Of a stretch of 64,000 nucleotides of DNA, positions 24,355 to 32,859 are shown one piece after another. The stretch lies in NCBI GenBank assembly GCA_964350435.1, contig CAYGJS010000002.1, forward strand, positions 1 to 64,000, read 5' to 3'. Both the position numbers and the translations under genes were made by a program. Position 1 is the first letter of the stretch; each line of letters starts with the position of its first letter. Below the pieces are notes generated by a model. The model had not been told where the DNA came from, ran no database searches, and worked only from the letters and a program-made list of their open reading frames with translations. The DNA is from TMED27 sp964350435 (lineage in GTDB: Bacteria; Pseudomonadota; Alphaproteobacteria; Micavibrionales; Micavibrionaceae).

Positions 24355-26439
24355 TTATCCTGCCTGTAAACCCTGAGCATTGAGAACTTCGCAGACCTCA
24401 AAATAAGCCTGTTCAATATCGCGCAAAATCAATTCTTTTTCTTCCTCCGCACCTGGCTCGTGATGCTCTGCTTTCAAACAAACAGCTGACAATTTCTCTG
24501 CCCCTAAATTCGCCGCAGATCCTTTGAGCTTATGCGCAGCCTTTTTCCACTCATCACTATCGCCACTGTGAAAATGGACGCGCAGTTCTTGCAAAGACTC
24601 TTGTGCATAAACCATAAACATTTCAATCAGCTCACGCTCCTCCTCCGCATCACCCTCCGTAAACATCCGTAAACGCTCCCAATCCATAATGTGATGCTCC
24701 CCGGCAACACAAGGCTCCTGCGAGATAGAATCAACCATCTCCTCAGACACGCCCTCTGCGCCCCCGGGAAGCCATGCGCCAAGAACCGCCTTAAGCTTAT
24801 CAATATCAACAGGCTTGCTGATATAATCATTCATCCCCGCATCAAGGCATTTTTCCCGCGCCCCCTTCATGGCATCGGCGGTGACAGCAATAATTTTGAT
24901 ATCACCAATAAGCGCCTCACTCTCGCGAATAAGAGTCGAGGCCTCAAACCCATCCATTTCCGGCATCTGACAATCCATAAAAATCAGCGCATAGTGATTT
25001 TTCTGCGCCATTTCCACAGCTTGCTTGCCGCCGCTAGCCTCATCAACCCCTTCGAAACCCAGCTTTTTTAAAACCTTACGCATGAACAAGAGATTAACAG
25101 GATGATCATCCACAACCAGAACCTTGGCACCAGTATCAATCGAAACAAACGATTTTGGGTTTTGCAAACTTTCCGAACCGCTCTGAGCCATCCCTACAGG
25201 GATTTGCACATGAAAGGTGGTGCCGACGCCCTCTTGACTCTCAAGCCCAATTTTTCCACCCATAATCCCAACCAGCTCCTTGGTAATCGCAAGCCCCAGC
25301 CCCGTGCCCCCATATTTCCGTGCCGTAGAAACATCCGCTTGTGTAAACTTTTGAAAGACCGCCTCCTGCTTATCTTGTGGGATCCCAATACCGGTATCCC
25401 TAATCGTAATATATAATTCTGGATCACCCGCACCGTCAGGGATATTTTTAATATCAAGAGAAACATGCCCTGTTTCGGTAAACTTTATGCCGTTGCTGAT
25501 AAGGTTGTTCAATATCTGCTGAATTCTCGCCGGGTCACCGGTTATCCGATCTGGAACAGACGAATCAATATGACTCTCCAGCACAAGACCCTTCTTAGAG
25601 GCCATATGACTGAGAAGATCGATAGTTTGAGAAACGCACCGCCCCAAATCAAAAGGCGTATTTTCAAGCGTCAATTCTCCGGCCTCAATTTTAGAAAGGT
25701 CAAGAATATCATTCAGCAAAATCAAAAGATTTCTAGAAGAACTGTTCACCGCAGCCGCAAGCTCGGTCTGCTCCTCATCCATATCCATTTCCATGAGCAA
25801 TTCAGATAATCCGATAATCCCGTTCATGGGCGTGCGAAGCTCGTGCGACATATTGGCGAGAAAGTCACCTTTGGCGCGATTGGCCACTTGCGCCGCATCT
25901 TTGGTTACTTCCATTTGCTTTTCAAAAATCTTGCGCTGGGTGATATCCCTCTCTATGGCCGCGTAATGGGTTATAACGCCCTGCTCGTCTTTCACCGGCA
26001 CGATACTGATATCCAGCCAGTAAACTATGCCATCTTTAGTATAATTGCGAAGCTCTCCCTTATAGGAGCGCCCCTTAAGAAGGGTTTCCTTAAGCTCCTT
26101 AAGGGTTTCACGACTGGTCGAAGGGCCTTGTAAAATGCGCGGCGTTTTGCCAATCAATTCCTCCGCTTCGTATCCGGAAATCCTTGTCACCGCTTCATTT
26201 ACATAAATAATTTCCGGGCCGTTTTCTAAATCTGCCGTGGTAATAATTACGCCGTCTTTAGCATTGACAACCGTAGCCTCCAGCAAGCGGGCATTTTGAT
26301 TGAGCTTTTGATTGATGTCATAGAGTTCGCGGCTTTTACCCTCGAGCAATCTTTCTGCTTCCTGGCGTGCGGCTTTTTCTCTGGCCAGACGTTTTTCAAG
26401 CCTTGCAACCCTATCTTCGGTTTCAGAACTATCAGCCAT
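24355..26439 (-). CDS. hybrid sensor histidine kinase: coiled coil-PAS-HisKA-HATPase-REC-Hpt
   Basis: The 694-residue cytoplasmic kinase has no membrane helix. In order: a coiled coil (1-50), a PAS domain (55-170; IIYVNEAVTRISGYEAEELIGKTPR, ending in AAIERDITQRK), HisKA with phospho-His in NMSHELRTPMNG near 200, an ATPase domain (DPARIQQILNNLISNGIKFT, DTGIGIP, GGTGLGLAI), a receiver (VLVVDDHPVN, Asp in IFMDCQMPEMDG), and an Hpt domain (AAHKLKGSAANLG). The PAS lacks the LOV flavin Cys. It overlaps the H-NOX gene by 8 bp, so it is the likely kinase controlled by that haem sensor. Confidence 0.95.
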   Translation of the reverse strand: MADSSETEDRVARLEKRLAREKAARQEAERLLEGKSRELYDINQKLNQNARLLEATVVNAKDGVIITTADLENGPEIIYVNEAVTRISGYEAEELIGKTPRILQGPSTSRETLKELKETLLKGRSYKGELRNYTKDGIVYWLDISIVPVKDEQGVITHYAAIERDITQRKIFEKQMEVTKDAAQVANRAKGDFLANMSHELRTPMNGIIGLSELLMEMDMDEEQTELAAAVNSSSRNLLILLNDILDLSKIEAGELTLENTPFDLGRCVSQTIDLLSHMASKKGLVLESHIDSSVPDRITGDPARIQQILNNLISNGIKFTETGHVSLDIKNIPDGAGDPELYITIRDTGIGIPQDKQEAVFQKFTQADVSTARKYGGTGLGLAITKELVGIMGGKIGLESQEGVGTTFHVQIPVGMAQSGSESLQNPKSFVSIDTGAKVLVVDDHPVNLLFMRKVLKKLGFEGVDEASGGKQAVEMAQKNHYALIFMDCQMPEMDGFEASTLIRESEALIGDIKIIAVTADAMKGAREKCLDAGMNDYISKPVDIDKLKAVLGAWLPGGAEGVSEEMVDSISQEPCVAGEHHIMDWERLRMFTEGDAEEERELIEMFMVYAQESLQELRVHFHSGDSDEWKKAAHKLKGSAANLGAEKLSAVCLKAEHHEPGAEEEKELILRDIEQAYFEVCEVLNAQGLQAG

Positions 26440-26977
26440 GTTTTACCAATGTAAATACGCGTGAAAAATGAGTATCGGTATTTTGATCTATGCTTGTGAC
26501 AACAATATTTTCCTTATAAAAATCAATACATCCTGCCATCAAACCGGCCGCAAAATCCGCAAACGGACATCTGGATTTATAAACCATCACCAGAGTATCA
26601 TCGCCGGAGCGTTCGGTTATAAACTCTGGCAAGGCCGCATCGGGATAGAGCTTTTTAACTTCAACATGAATATAGCCATGCAAGCTCTCCAGAAAATCAA
26701 AAGCCGAAGAGGGCTTTTCAAAAAACTGCGGCATCATCTCATGGAACCGCCCGAAAAGATGGTGGCCGAATTTATGAACCAGGTCTTTTACAGGGATTTC
26801 GGTATGCTTGCTTAAATTGCTTACAATCTGAAGCAGCTCGGTATGATCGTATGTTCCAACGCTTGTATAGGCACCGCCCGAGGGGAGGTCGCAGTCGTCA
26901 AAAACATCATCCATCAAATCAGGTCCGAAAACCGCCTCGACCATATCGATTAACTCAGTAAACACGACGCCTTTCAT
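26432..26977 (-). CDS. H-NOX (haem NO/O2-binding) sensor protein
   Basis: The 181-residue protein starts MKGVVFTELIDMVE, typical of H-NOX domains. The proximal haem ligand is His104 in YIHVEVKKLYPDAALP. The usual Y-x-S-x-R haem-propionate motif is shifted: it reads YKSRC (133-137), with Cys where Arg is expected. Distal-pocket polar Tyr is not evident, which fits NO rather than O2 binding, although this is inference. The gene overlaps the hybrid kinase gene and follows two receiver-domain genes, so it is part of a nitric oxide signalling operon. Confidence 0.93.
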   Translation of the reverse strand: MKGVVFTELIDMVEAVFGPDLMDDVFDDCDLPSGGAYTSVGTYDHTELLQIVSNLSKHTEIPVKDLVHKFGHHLFGRFHEMMPQFFEKPSSAFDFLESLHGYIHVEVKKLYPDAALPEFITERSGDDTLVMVYKSRCPFADFAAGLMAGCIDFYKENIVVTSIDQNTDTHFSRVFTLVKHG

Positions 26978-26991
26978 AATGTTCCCCTCGC

Positions 26992-27846
26992 TTAATGTGC
27001 ACGATGATTATGGATGTAATGCAACAAATTTTCCTTTAAAAACGGTTTGGCAATAAATCCACTTGCACCATCCTCCAACGCATTCGCAATATTGTCCAGA
27101 TGATCTTCACTGGAGAACATAACCACGCATGCACCCGGGTCATGACGCATAATCCACTCCAAGACCTCATACCCGCTTTTATCCGGCAAATTTATATCCA
27201 GAAAAACCACATCAGGCTGAAAGGACGCATACATACCAAACGCCTTATTCGCACTCGACGAGGTCGCAAACTGGCATTCATGTTTTAAGGCACTTCGAAC
27301 CATCCATCGTGTAACCGGATCATCCTCCACCAATAAAACCTTGGTATAATCCCGGTGATTCAGAATTAACTTGTCTTGCGTATGCAACCCGAAAGACAGT
27401 TTTTCAGCTTCAGGCTTAGGGCGCCTGAGTGAACCCAGCGCGTCTACGGAAAACACCTCATCTCCTTTTGTATTAAAGGCGGCCTCCATATACGCATCCC
27501 CTTCACGATACAGATCATAAATCAGACAATCTGTCCTCACACTACTCTCAGACCTTATAAGCGCGCAAATATGCTGACCCGTCTGGCTCAAAACATCCCA
27601 GGGAATATTTTTACAAATGATATGGATTGCTTCATTTTCACGAAAATAAACACGCCCCTCAAAATCACTCAAAGAAGCCTCAACAACGGATTTACTCCAA
27701 AACAAACATTCCTGCTGCAAATTTTCATCCATATCTTGCAAGGTAATTAATAAAGACGACCACCCCCGCCAACTCGAGGGATTACGGCCAATAGAGGTGA
27801 CAAGATTAATAAATTGCGACGGGGTATTGATGGATTTCACGTCCAT
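26992..27846 (-). CDS. response regulator with novel N-terminal domain (second of a pair)
   Basis: The 284-residue protein has a C-terminal receiver (from about 165; VLLVEDDPVTRW, Asp in DVVFLDINLPDKSG, Ser in VVMFSSED, Lys in FIAKPF). The first 150 residues form an unrecognised alpha/beta domain (WSSLLITLQDMDENL, GRVYFRENEAIHIICKNI). The neighbouring upstream protein has the same order, so the two are probably duplicates. Having the receiver at the C terminus with no DNA-binding output is unusual. It lies 14 bp before the H-NOX gene and overlaps the upstream gene by 10 bp. Confidence 0.88.
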   Translation of the reverse strand: MDVKSINTPSQFINLVTSIGRNPSSWRGWSSLLITLQDMDENLQQECLFWSKSVVEASLSDFEGRVYFRENEAIHIICKNIPWDVLSQTGQHICALIRSESSVRTDCLIYDLYREGDAYMEAAFNTKGDEVFSVDALGSLRRPKPEAEKLSFGLHTQDKLILNHRDYTKVLLVEDDPVTRWMVRSALKHECQFATSSSANKAFGMYASFQPDVVFLDINLPDKSGYEVLEWIMRHDPGACVVMFSSEDHLDNIANALEDGASGFIAKPFLKENLLHYIHNHRAH

Positions 27847-28733
27847 AATGAAGCCTCCTGTTTTTGCTTGGTTTGAATAAAAGGTGATTTTTCAATGTAT
27901 TGAATAAGCTTATCTTTGGTGAACGGTTTGCCGACGAAACCTCTCGCACCAACGCCCATGGCTTTCATTATATTGTCTTTATGACCGCTGCCGCTGAACA
28001 TAACAACATAGGCATTGGGATCAATCTCAAAAATCCGTTTAAGAACCTCATGACCATCAATATCGGGTAAGCCTATATCCAAAAACAGCACATCCGGCGC
28101 TTTGTGGACGTAATTTAAAACCGCGCCCTGACCGTCACCAGTAATCGAAACAGGATATTGCTTGCCAATCGCATTTTGAATAAGCTTCTGCGAAAAAGGG
28201 TCATCTTCAACAACCATAATTTCAACAGCAGATCGCCGCGCTCTCCGTATAGCCAAAGAACGAATCAGTTCAGGATCGATGGTTTGAAAAGCCTCCTCGC
28301 GGCTCACCGCCTCCAGATGCTTTTTTTGCTCTTCTGTGCGCTTCGCTCTTTGCTGAAGCAAATGTAAGTTTTCGATTTTCTTTTCACAAATCGCCCTGAT
28401 TTGCGGCCAATGCACACCCACCTCAAAAAGGCTCGCCAGCCCCGGGGAAGAGGCTGGCGGCAGTTGGGGGCTTAGGTGGGTTAAAAACTGCTCCAGACGC
28501 TTAAACGTCCAAAACCGTCCAGTAATAAAAAGATCGTGATCATGGCAAAGATAAAGCCCGTCAATACCCTCCAGAAAATCTTCTCTTATAATTTTAATAA
28601 TAGCAGGCAACCACTCCTTTTGATCTTGATCAAGCTGTGAAGCCCTAAAATAAAGACATCTTTGCGATGGATCTGTCTCAAAAAGTTTTTTACCGTCTCT
28701 TAAAAAAAGTGTCTCCGCATCTTTCGTAATCAT
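27837..28733 (-). CDS. response regulator with novel N-terminal domain (first of a pair)
   Basis: The 298-residue protein consists of an N-terminal alpha/beta domain (QRCLYFRASQLDQDQKEWL, GIDGLYLCHDHDLFITGRF), a charged coiled-coil linker (about 125-165), and a receiver (IMVVEDDPFSQK, Asp in DVLFLDIGLPDIDG, VVMFSGSG, Lys in FVGKPF). The N-terminal domain resembles that of the next gene in strand order and in the GxxYx...xIIxx pattern, but I cannot name it. The Hpt of the hybrid kinase is a plausible phosphate donor. Its stop overlaps the start of the downstream gene. Confidence 0.88.
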   Translation of the reverse strand: MITKDAETLFLRDGKKLFETDPSQRCLYFRASQLDQDQKEWLPAIIKIIREDFLEGIDGLYLCHDHDLFITGRFWTFKRLEQFLTHLSPQLPPASSPGLASLFEVGVHWPQIRAICEKKIENLHLLQQRAKRTEEQKKHLEAVSREEAFQTIDPELIRSLAIRRARRSAVEIMVVEDDPFSQKLIQNAIGKQYPVSITGDGQGAVLNYVHKAPDVLFLDIGLPDIDGHEVLKRIFEIDPNAYVVMFSGSGHKDNIMKAMGVGARGFVGKPFTKDKLIQYIEKSPFIQTKQKQEASLWT

Positions 28734-28769
28734 TCCCCGTATCCCCTTCTTCAGTTTCTTTTAAATCCT

Positions 28770-29000
28770 TTATTGAAATGTAATGGTACAAATATCCCCC
28801 CCGGAAATATTCTGACATTCCGCTAAAAAAGTCAGATCAGGCATAAAATTCAGCATCATCGCAAGAGCTACCAAAATCACCGGCAAAATCACAAACAACA
28901 CTTCCACACCGGAAAAACTTGCTTTTTTGTACTCGCTAATGCCCATCATATTCAGACTCATAATGCTGGACTCTTTATATGGATTATAAACTCTGTACAT
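28770..29000 (-). CDS. small single-span membrane protein, first gene of the H-NOX operon
   Basis: The protein is 76 residues with one hydrophobic helix (about 31-55, VEVLFVILPVILVALAMMLNF), a charged N terminus and a short outer tail with two Cys (AECQNISGGDICT). The ATG at 29000 has an excellent ribosome-binding site (GGGAGG six bases upstream) and lies about 31 bp from the predicted start of the sigma-54 promoter, which makes this a real gene. It resembles no family I know. A role as membrane partner of the signalling proteins downstream is inference. Confidence 0.78.
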   Translation of the reverse strand: MYRVYNPYKESSIMSLNMMGISEYKKASFSGVEVLFVILPVILVALAMMLNFMPDLTFLAECQNISGGDICTITFQ

Positions 29001-29040
29001 GCGTGCCTCCCTGCGCCAATGTGATTTATGTATTATGGTA

Positions 29041-29058
29041 TTGCACAGGCTGTGCCAA
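29041..29058 (-). promoter_or_regulatory. sigma-54 promoter (-24 GG / -12 GC)
   Basis: On the minus strand the site reads TTGGCACAGCCTGTGCAA: TGGCAC, five bases, GTGCA, with the GG and GC dinucleotides exactly 12 bases apart as sigma-54 requires. Transcription would begin near 29031, giving a 31-base leader with GGGAGG before the small membrane protein gene. An NtrC-type activator is encoded divergently at 29186. Confidence 0.75.
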
Positions 29059-29185
29059 AATTTTTATAAATAAAAACAATGGTTTAAAAAATAAGCCACA
29101 CTTTATTCTCAAAATCATACGTTCAAAAATAAGAATTTTCTCAAAATCAAACACTTTATTAACACCCTTTATGGTATAAATAAGA

Positions 29186-30598
29186 ATGAATACTCCGATT
29201 ATGATTGTAGAAGACGACCCTATGCAGCGCCAAATGCTGTCCACTTTATTAACGCGCAAACTGGGTTTCAATTCCTGCACCGCCCAGCACGGTCGGGAGG
29301 CGCTTGAAATTCTGGAGCGGGATCATAACAACGCTATAAAACTGATCATTCTCGATGTCGATATGCCGGTCATGGGCGGCCTTGAAACGCTCGAAATTCT
29401 ATCACAAAAATACCCCGCTCTGCCGGTGATCATGCTCACAGGCAGCCACGACATCCAAGACGCCGTCAAAGCCATGAAACTGGGGGCCACAGATTTTCTG
29501 AGCAAACCTTATGAAGGCGACAGAATGATGGTTACAGTTAAAAACGCCCTGAAAATCAGCACGCTTTCAAAAGAGGTCTCGCGGCTCAGAAACGAAAAAC
29601 AAGGGACATTGACCTTTAAAAACCTGATTGGTCACGACGCTGGATTGCTCCAGATCATCAACATGGCCCGCAAAGCCGCCGCCTCAGAAATCCCCGTCCT
29701 CATAACAGGGGAAACCGGAACGGGTAAAGAAGTATTCGCCAACGCCATCCACGGTGAAAGCAACCGCGCAGGAAAACCCTTCATCGCCGTCAACTGCGGA
29801 GCCATCCCGTCGCAGCTGGTCGAAAGCATTCTATTCGGCCATGAAAAAGGATCTTTCACCGGTGCCACAGAAAAATCGATCGGAAAATTTCGTGAAGCCG
29901 AGGGCGGCACAATATTTCTCGACGAGGTCGGGGAACTGCCGCTGGACACCCAGGTAAAACTCCTGCGCGCCCTCCAGCAAAAAGAAGTTGAACCCGTCGG
30001 CGCCAGCAAACCTGTCAAAGTCAACCTCCGTATTATCTCTGCAACCAACAAAGACCTCCAAACAGAAATTCAAAAAGGGCACTTCCGCGAAGATTTGTTT
30101 TTTCGTCTGAATGTCGTACAACTCGAACTGCCCGCTCTGCGCCATCGCAAAACCGACATTCCCGCACTGGCCGATCATTTTATTGAAAGATTTTGTATAG
30201 ATGAAGGAGGCATCCCCAAAACCATCAGCGATAAAGCACTCCAACAATTAATAGATTATAATTGGCCGGGCAATATCCGCCAGCTCGAAAACACAATCAA
30301 TCGCGCGATGGTCATGAGCGAAAACCAGACCTTAAATCCTGAGGATATGTCGGCGTTATTTAACAATGATCATGATAATGCCGCCACCGCCCCCTCCAAC
30401 ACATCACAGAAAACGCCCGCCGCAATAATCCACACTCAAACAGATAACGGCACCTTCAAAACCATGGACGAAATAGAGCACGAGGCAATGCAGTGCGCTC
30501 TTGAACATTACAACGGCAACATCACCCAGGCATCAAAAGCGATCGGTATGGCAAAATCGACTTTTTATAAAAAAATGAAAACAACCGAAACCGAATAA
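29186..30598 (+). CDS. sigma-54-dependent response regulator (NtrC family)
   Basis: The 470-residue activator has an N-terminal receiver (IMIVEDDPMQRQM, Asp in LIILDVDMPVMGG, Lys in FLSKPY). The AAA+ domain (about 140-375) has Walker A in ITGETGTGKE, GSFTGA in place of the usual GAFTGA sigma-54 contact loop, Walker B in GGTIFLDEVGELP, and the arginine finger region FREDLFFRLNVV. It ends in a Fis-type helix-turn-helix (GNITQASKAIGMAKSTFYKKM). It faces away from a sigma-54 promoter, so it most likely drives the H-NOX operon. A TATAAA six bases before its ATG suggests a very short leader. Confidence 0.95.
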   Translation: MNTPIMIVEDDPMQRQMLSTLLTRKLGFNSCTAQHGREALEILERDHNNAIKLIILDVDMPVMGGLETLEILSQKYPALPVIMLTGSHDIQDAVKAMKLGATDFLSKPYEGDRMMVTVKNALKISTLSKEVSRLRNEKQGTLTFKNLIGHDAGLLQIINMARKAAASEIPVLITGETGTGKEVFANAIHGESNRAGKPFIAVNCGAIPSQLVESILFGHEKGSFTGATEKSIGKFREAEGGTIFLDEVGELPLDTQVKLLRALQQKEVEPVGASKPVKVNLRIISATNKDLQTEIQKGHFREDLFFRLNVVQLELPALRHRKTDIPALADHFIERFCIDEGGIPKTISDKALQQLIDYNWPGNIRQLENTINRAMVMSENQTLNPEDMSALFNNDHDNAATAPSNTSQKTPAAIIHTQTDNGTFKTMDEIEHEAMQCALEHYNGNITQASKAIGMAKSTFYKKMKTTETE

Positions 30599-30646
30599 AA
30601 CTGATGCAATGCGCATAGTCCATAATCCTGCCTATCCAAGCCAGAC

Positions 30647-31243
30647 TTAGACCGTTCTCTCCAGAGTAAAAAAAGTGAAGGGCGGACGGTCATGGGCGGG
30701 GTCGGCGGGATGTTTTTCTTCGCTTATGATGTTCCATTCACTCCATTTTATTTCAGGAAAAAACACATGGCCTTCATATACGCGGTCAAGAATCGTGACG
30801 TACAGGCGCTGCGTATAGGGTAGAGTTTCGGCGTAAATCTGGCCGCCGCCCGTGATGAACATTTCATCCACGCCCATTTGAGCAGCCATTTCCCGCATGG
30901 CATTTATGCCCTCTTCCAGTGATGCGTACAGGAATGGCCCTTCATTTATTTTTGGAGTTTCAGTTGTATCGGCTTCTTCCATATCGTGAAAAATGCTGGT
31001 CGAGTTGGCTTGCGGGAGCTGCGAATACGAGCGGCTGACGACGATATTGGGGCGTCCGGGGAGGGGTTTGCCTAAGGATTCGTAGCTTTTTCGCCCCATC
31101 AAGATTGGCTTGCCCAGTGTCGTGCGTTTGAAATGTTTCAGGTCTTCGGGCAGATGCCAGATCATTCCATTGTCTTTGCCGATGGCATTGTTCTTCGCGA
31201 TGGCGACTATGGAGGATAGCGTTATGGGCTTGTTGTCAGACAT
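30647..31243 (-). CDS. folA: dihydrofolate reductase
   Basis: The 198-residue enzyme reduces dihydrofolate with NADPH. Family residues are visible: SSIVAIAKNNAIGKDNGMIWHLPEDLKHFK (substrate side, with Asp), LMGRKSYESLGKPLPGRPNIVVSR, and FITGGGQIYAETLP. It is longer than the usual 160 residues because of a roughly 25-residue insertion (FHDMEEADTTETPKI) after the first NADPH segment. It starts only 16 bp from the divergent folB and lies beside thyA, which produces its substrate. Confidence 0.95.
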   Translation of the reverse strand: MSDNKPITLSSIVAIAKNNAIGKDNGMIWHLPEDLKHFKRTTLGKPILMGRKSYESLGKPLPGRPNIVVSRSYSQLPQANSTSIFHDMEEADTTETPKINEGPFLYASLEEGINAMREMAAQMGVDEMFITGGGQIYAETLPYTQRLYVTILDRVYEGHVFFPEIKWSEWNIISEEKHPADPAHDRPPFTFFTLERTV

Positions 31244-31259
31244 ATTTCATATATAAATT

Positions 31260-31643
31260 ATGCCCATGGAAAGTCACGTGAAAATATTCCTCGACTCGGT
31301 TGAGGTGTCCTTAAAGATCGGCATTCATGACCATGAGCAGAACGTCGCGCAGCGCGTTATTGTGGGCGCGGAACTTTATGCCGACCCCAAAAGTTATCTT
31401 GATCATGTCGATCTGGACAGCATTATTGATTACGCGAAGGTTTATAATGCAATCCTATCATGGTCAAAGCGCGATCAGGTTCAGCTTATCGAGGATTATC
31501 TCAAGGAGCTGATTGCTTTGTGTTTCGGATTCTCGCATGTGGTGGCCTGCCGCGTGTCGATCAAAAAGGCGGATGTTTTCGGCGAAAACCAAGGGGCGGG
31601 GGTCGAGCTTTTTATGCCGCGTGAAAACTGGATAGAGGGTTAA
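31260..31643 (+). CDS. folB: dihydroneopterin aldolase
   Basis: The 127-residue enzyme of folate synthesis cleaves dihydroneopterin. VKIFLDSVEVSLKIGIHDHEQNVAQRVIVGAEL is the family N terminus with the catalytic region, and SIIDYAKVYNAI, QLIEDYLKELIA (active-site Glu) and VSIKKADVFG follow. Two ATGs six bases apart (31260, 31266) could start it; neither has a ribosome-binding site. Its TAA overlaps the thyA stop on the other strand by four bases. Confidence 0.93.
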   Translation: MPMESHVKIFLDSVEVSLKIGIHDHEQNVAQRVIVGAELYADPKSYLDHVDLDSIIDYAKVYNAILSWSKRDQVQLIEDYLKELIALCFGFSHVVACRVSIKKADVFGENQGAGVELFMPRENWIEG

Positions 31644-32449
31644 ACCGCTACAGGTGCCTTAATATGCGGATGCGCTTCGTAGCCAATCAGTTCAAAATCT
31701 TCGAACTTAAAATCAAAGATGGATTTTACGTTCGGATTAATTTTCATGGTCGGCAGAGGGAATGGCGTGCGGCTGAGCTGAAGCTGCGTTTGCTCCAAGT
31801 GGTTGGAATAGAGATGGGCATCGCCGAGAGTGTGAATAAACTCACCCGCCTTTAGCCCTGTCACTTGCGCAATCATCATGGTGAGCAGGGCATAGCTGGC
31901 GATATTGAACGGCACGCCGAGGAAGATGTCGGCGCTGCGTTGATAAAGCTGGCAGGAGAGCTTGCCGTTCGCAACATAGAATTGGAAGAAAGCATGGCAG
32001 GGCGGCAGAGCCATTTGATCAACGACGCCCGGATTATAGGCCACAACCAAAAGGCGGCGGCTGTCGGGGTTATTCTTGATGTTTTCAATCACGTTTGAGA
32101 GTTGGTCGATGGTTTTGCACTCACCATTTTTATCGGGGGCGGTTTTCCAGCTGCGCCATTGTTCGCCATATACGGGGCCGAGATCGCCATGTTCATCCGC
32201 CCATTCATCCCAGATACGCACGCCGTTATCTTTAAGGTATTTAATATTCGTGTCGCCGGCGATAAACCAGAGCAGTTCATGGATGATCGATTTCAGGTGA
32301 CATTTTTTCGTGGTCACAAGGGGGAAACCTTCGGACAGGTCAAAGCGCATTTGCCGGCCAAAAACGCTCACAGTGCCTGTGCCGGTGCGGTCTTCTTTTT
32401 TCGCGCCGTTTTCCAGCACGTCTTGCATAAGGTCGAGATATTGTTTCAT
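31640..32449 (-). CDS. thyA: thymidylate synthase
   Basis: The 269-residue enzyme makes dTMP from dUMP with methylene-tetrahydrofolate. It shows DRTGTGTVSVFGRQMRFDL, the catalytic Cys in LPPCHAFFQFYV, the dUMP-binding Arg/Ser segment QLYQRSADIFLGVPFNIASYALL, and the conserved C terminus KAPVAV. The length matches the E. coli type. A hairpin (GGCTCTT/AAGAGCC at 32472-32490) lies in its leader. folA and folB next to it complete a folate/thymidylate cluster. Confidence 0.96.
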   Translation of the reverse strand: MKQYLDLMQDVLENGAKKEDRTGTGTVSVFGRQMRFDLSEGFPLVTTKKCHLKSIIHELLWFIAGDTNIKYLKDNGVRIWDEWADEHGDLGPVYGEQWRSWKTAPDKNGECKTIDQLSNVIENIKNNPDSRRLLVVAYNPGVVDQMALPPCHAFFQFYVANGKLSCQLYQRSADIFLGVPFNIASYALLTMMIAQVTGLKAGEFIHTLGDAHLYSNHLEQTQLQLSRTPFPLPTMKINPNVKSIFDFKFEDFELIGYEAHPHIKAPVAV

Positions 32450-32523
32450 GGAATGATCATAAAAGATTGTCGGCTCTTGAAGAAAGAGCCCAAGATGATA
32501 TTATACACAACGGCAATTTTTTA

Positions 32524-32552
32524 TTGACATAAATGAAAAATATTTATACTAT
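32524..32552 (+). promoter_or_regulatory. sigma-70 promoter TTGACA-17-TACTAT
   Basis: TTGACA at 32524-32529 is followed by an overlapping TATACT/TACTAT region at 32545-32552 with 15- or 17-bp spacing. The upstream context TTTTTATTGACATAA is the same as in the promoter at 32860. It drives the small gene at 32583. Confidence 0.7.
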
Positions 32553-32582
32553 ATGCAAAGAATTTATTGAGGAGGATACAAA

Positions 32583-32798
32583 ATGAGCCATGATATATCT
32601 GTCATCAAGGTGGAACAACCTTTAAATTATGATGGTTTTGGAATGCCATACGATGAGCCGCATCTTAGAGAACTATGGGAACGTTTACACAAACATATGC
32701 CTACACCCTTTGCGGAGGATAACAAGGAGAATAAACCTGCCACAAAAGTATATGTCCCTCTTGACCGCAAAGATCCGCAACCAGATACGCAACCATAA
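32583..32798 (+). CDS. hypothetical protein, 71 aa
   Basis: The family is not recognised. It is a short hydrophilic protein with aromatic and proline-rich patches (LNYDGFGMPYDEPHLRELWERLHKHMPTPF) and a polar, proline-rich tail (DRKDPQPDTQP). The strong ribosome-binding site GAGGAGGA eight bases before the ATG and a consensus promoter 30 bp upstream show that it is expressed. There is no membrane segment or signal peptide, and composition is AT-rich compared with thyA next to it. Confidence 0.75.
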   Translation: MSHDISVIKVEQPLNYDGFGMPYDEPHLRELWERLHKHMPTPFAEDNKENKPATKVYVPLDRKDPQPDTQP

Positions 32799-32859
32799 TG
32801 CTTAAACACCTCTCCGCGCATTAAAAAATAAATTCTCCATATTGACCCTCATTTTTTTA

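Noticed and set aside
25900..26300. LOV photoreceptor domain in the hybrid kinase
   Set aside because: The PAS domain has the GKTPRILQG segment similar to LOV, but the flavin-binding Cys is replaced by Pro, so it is an ordinary PAS.
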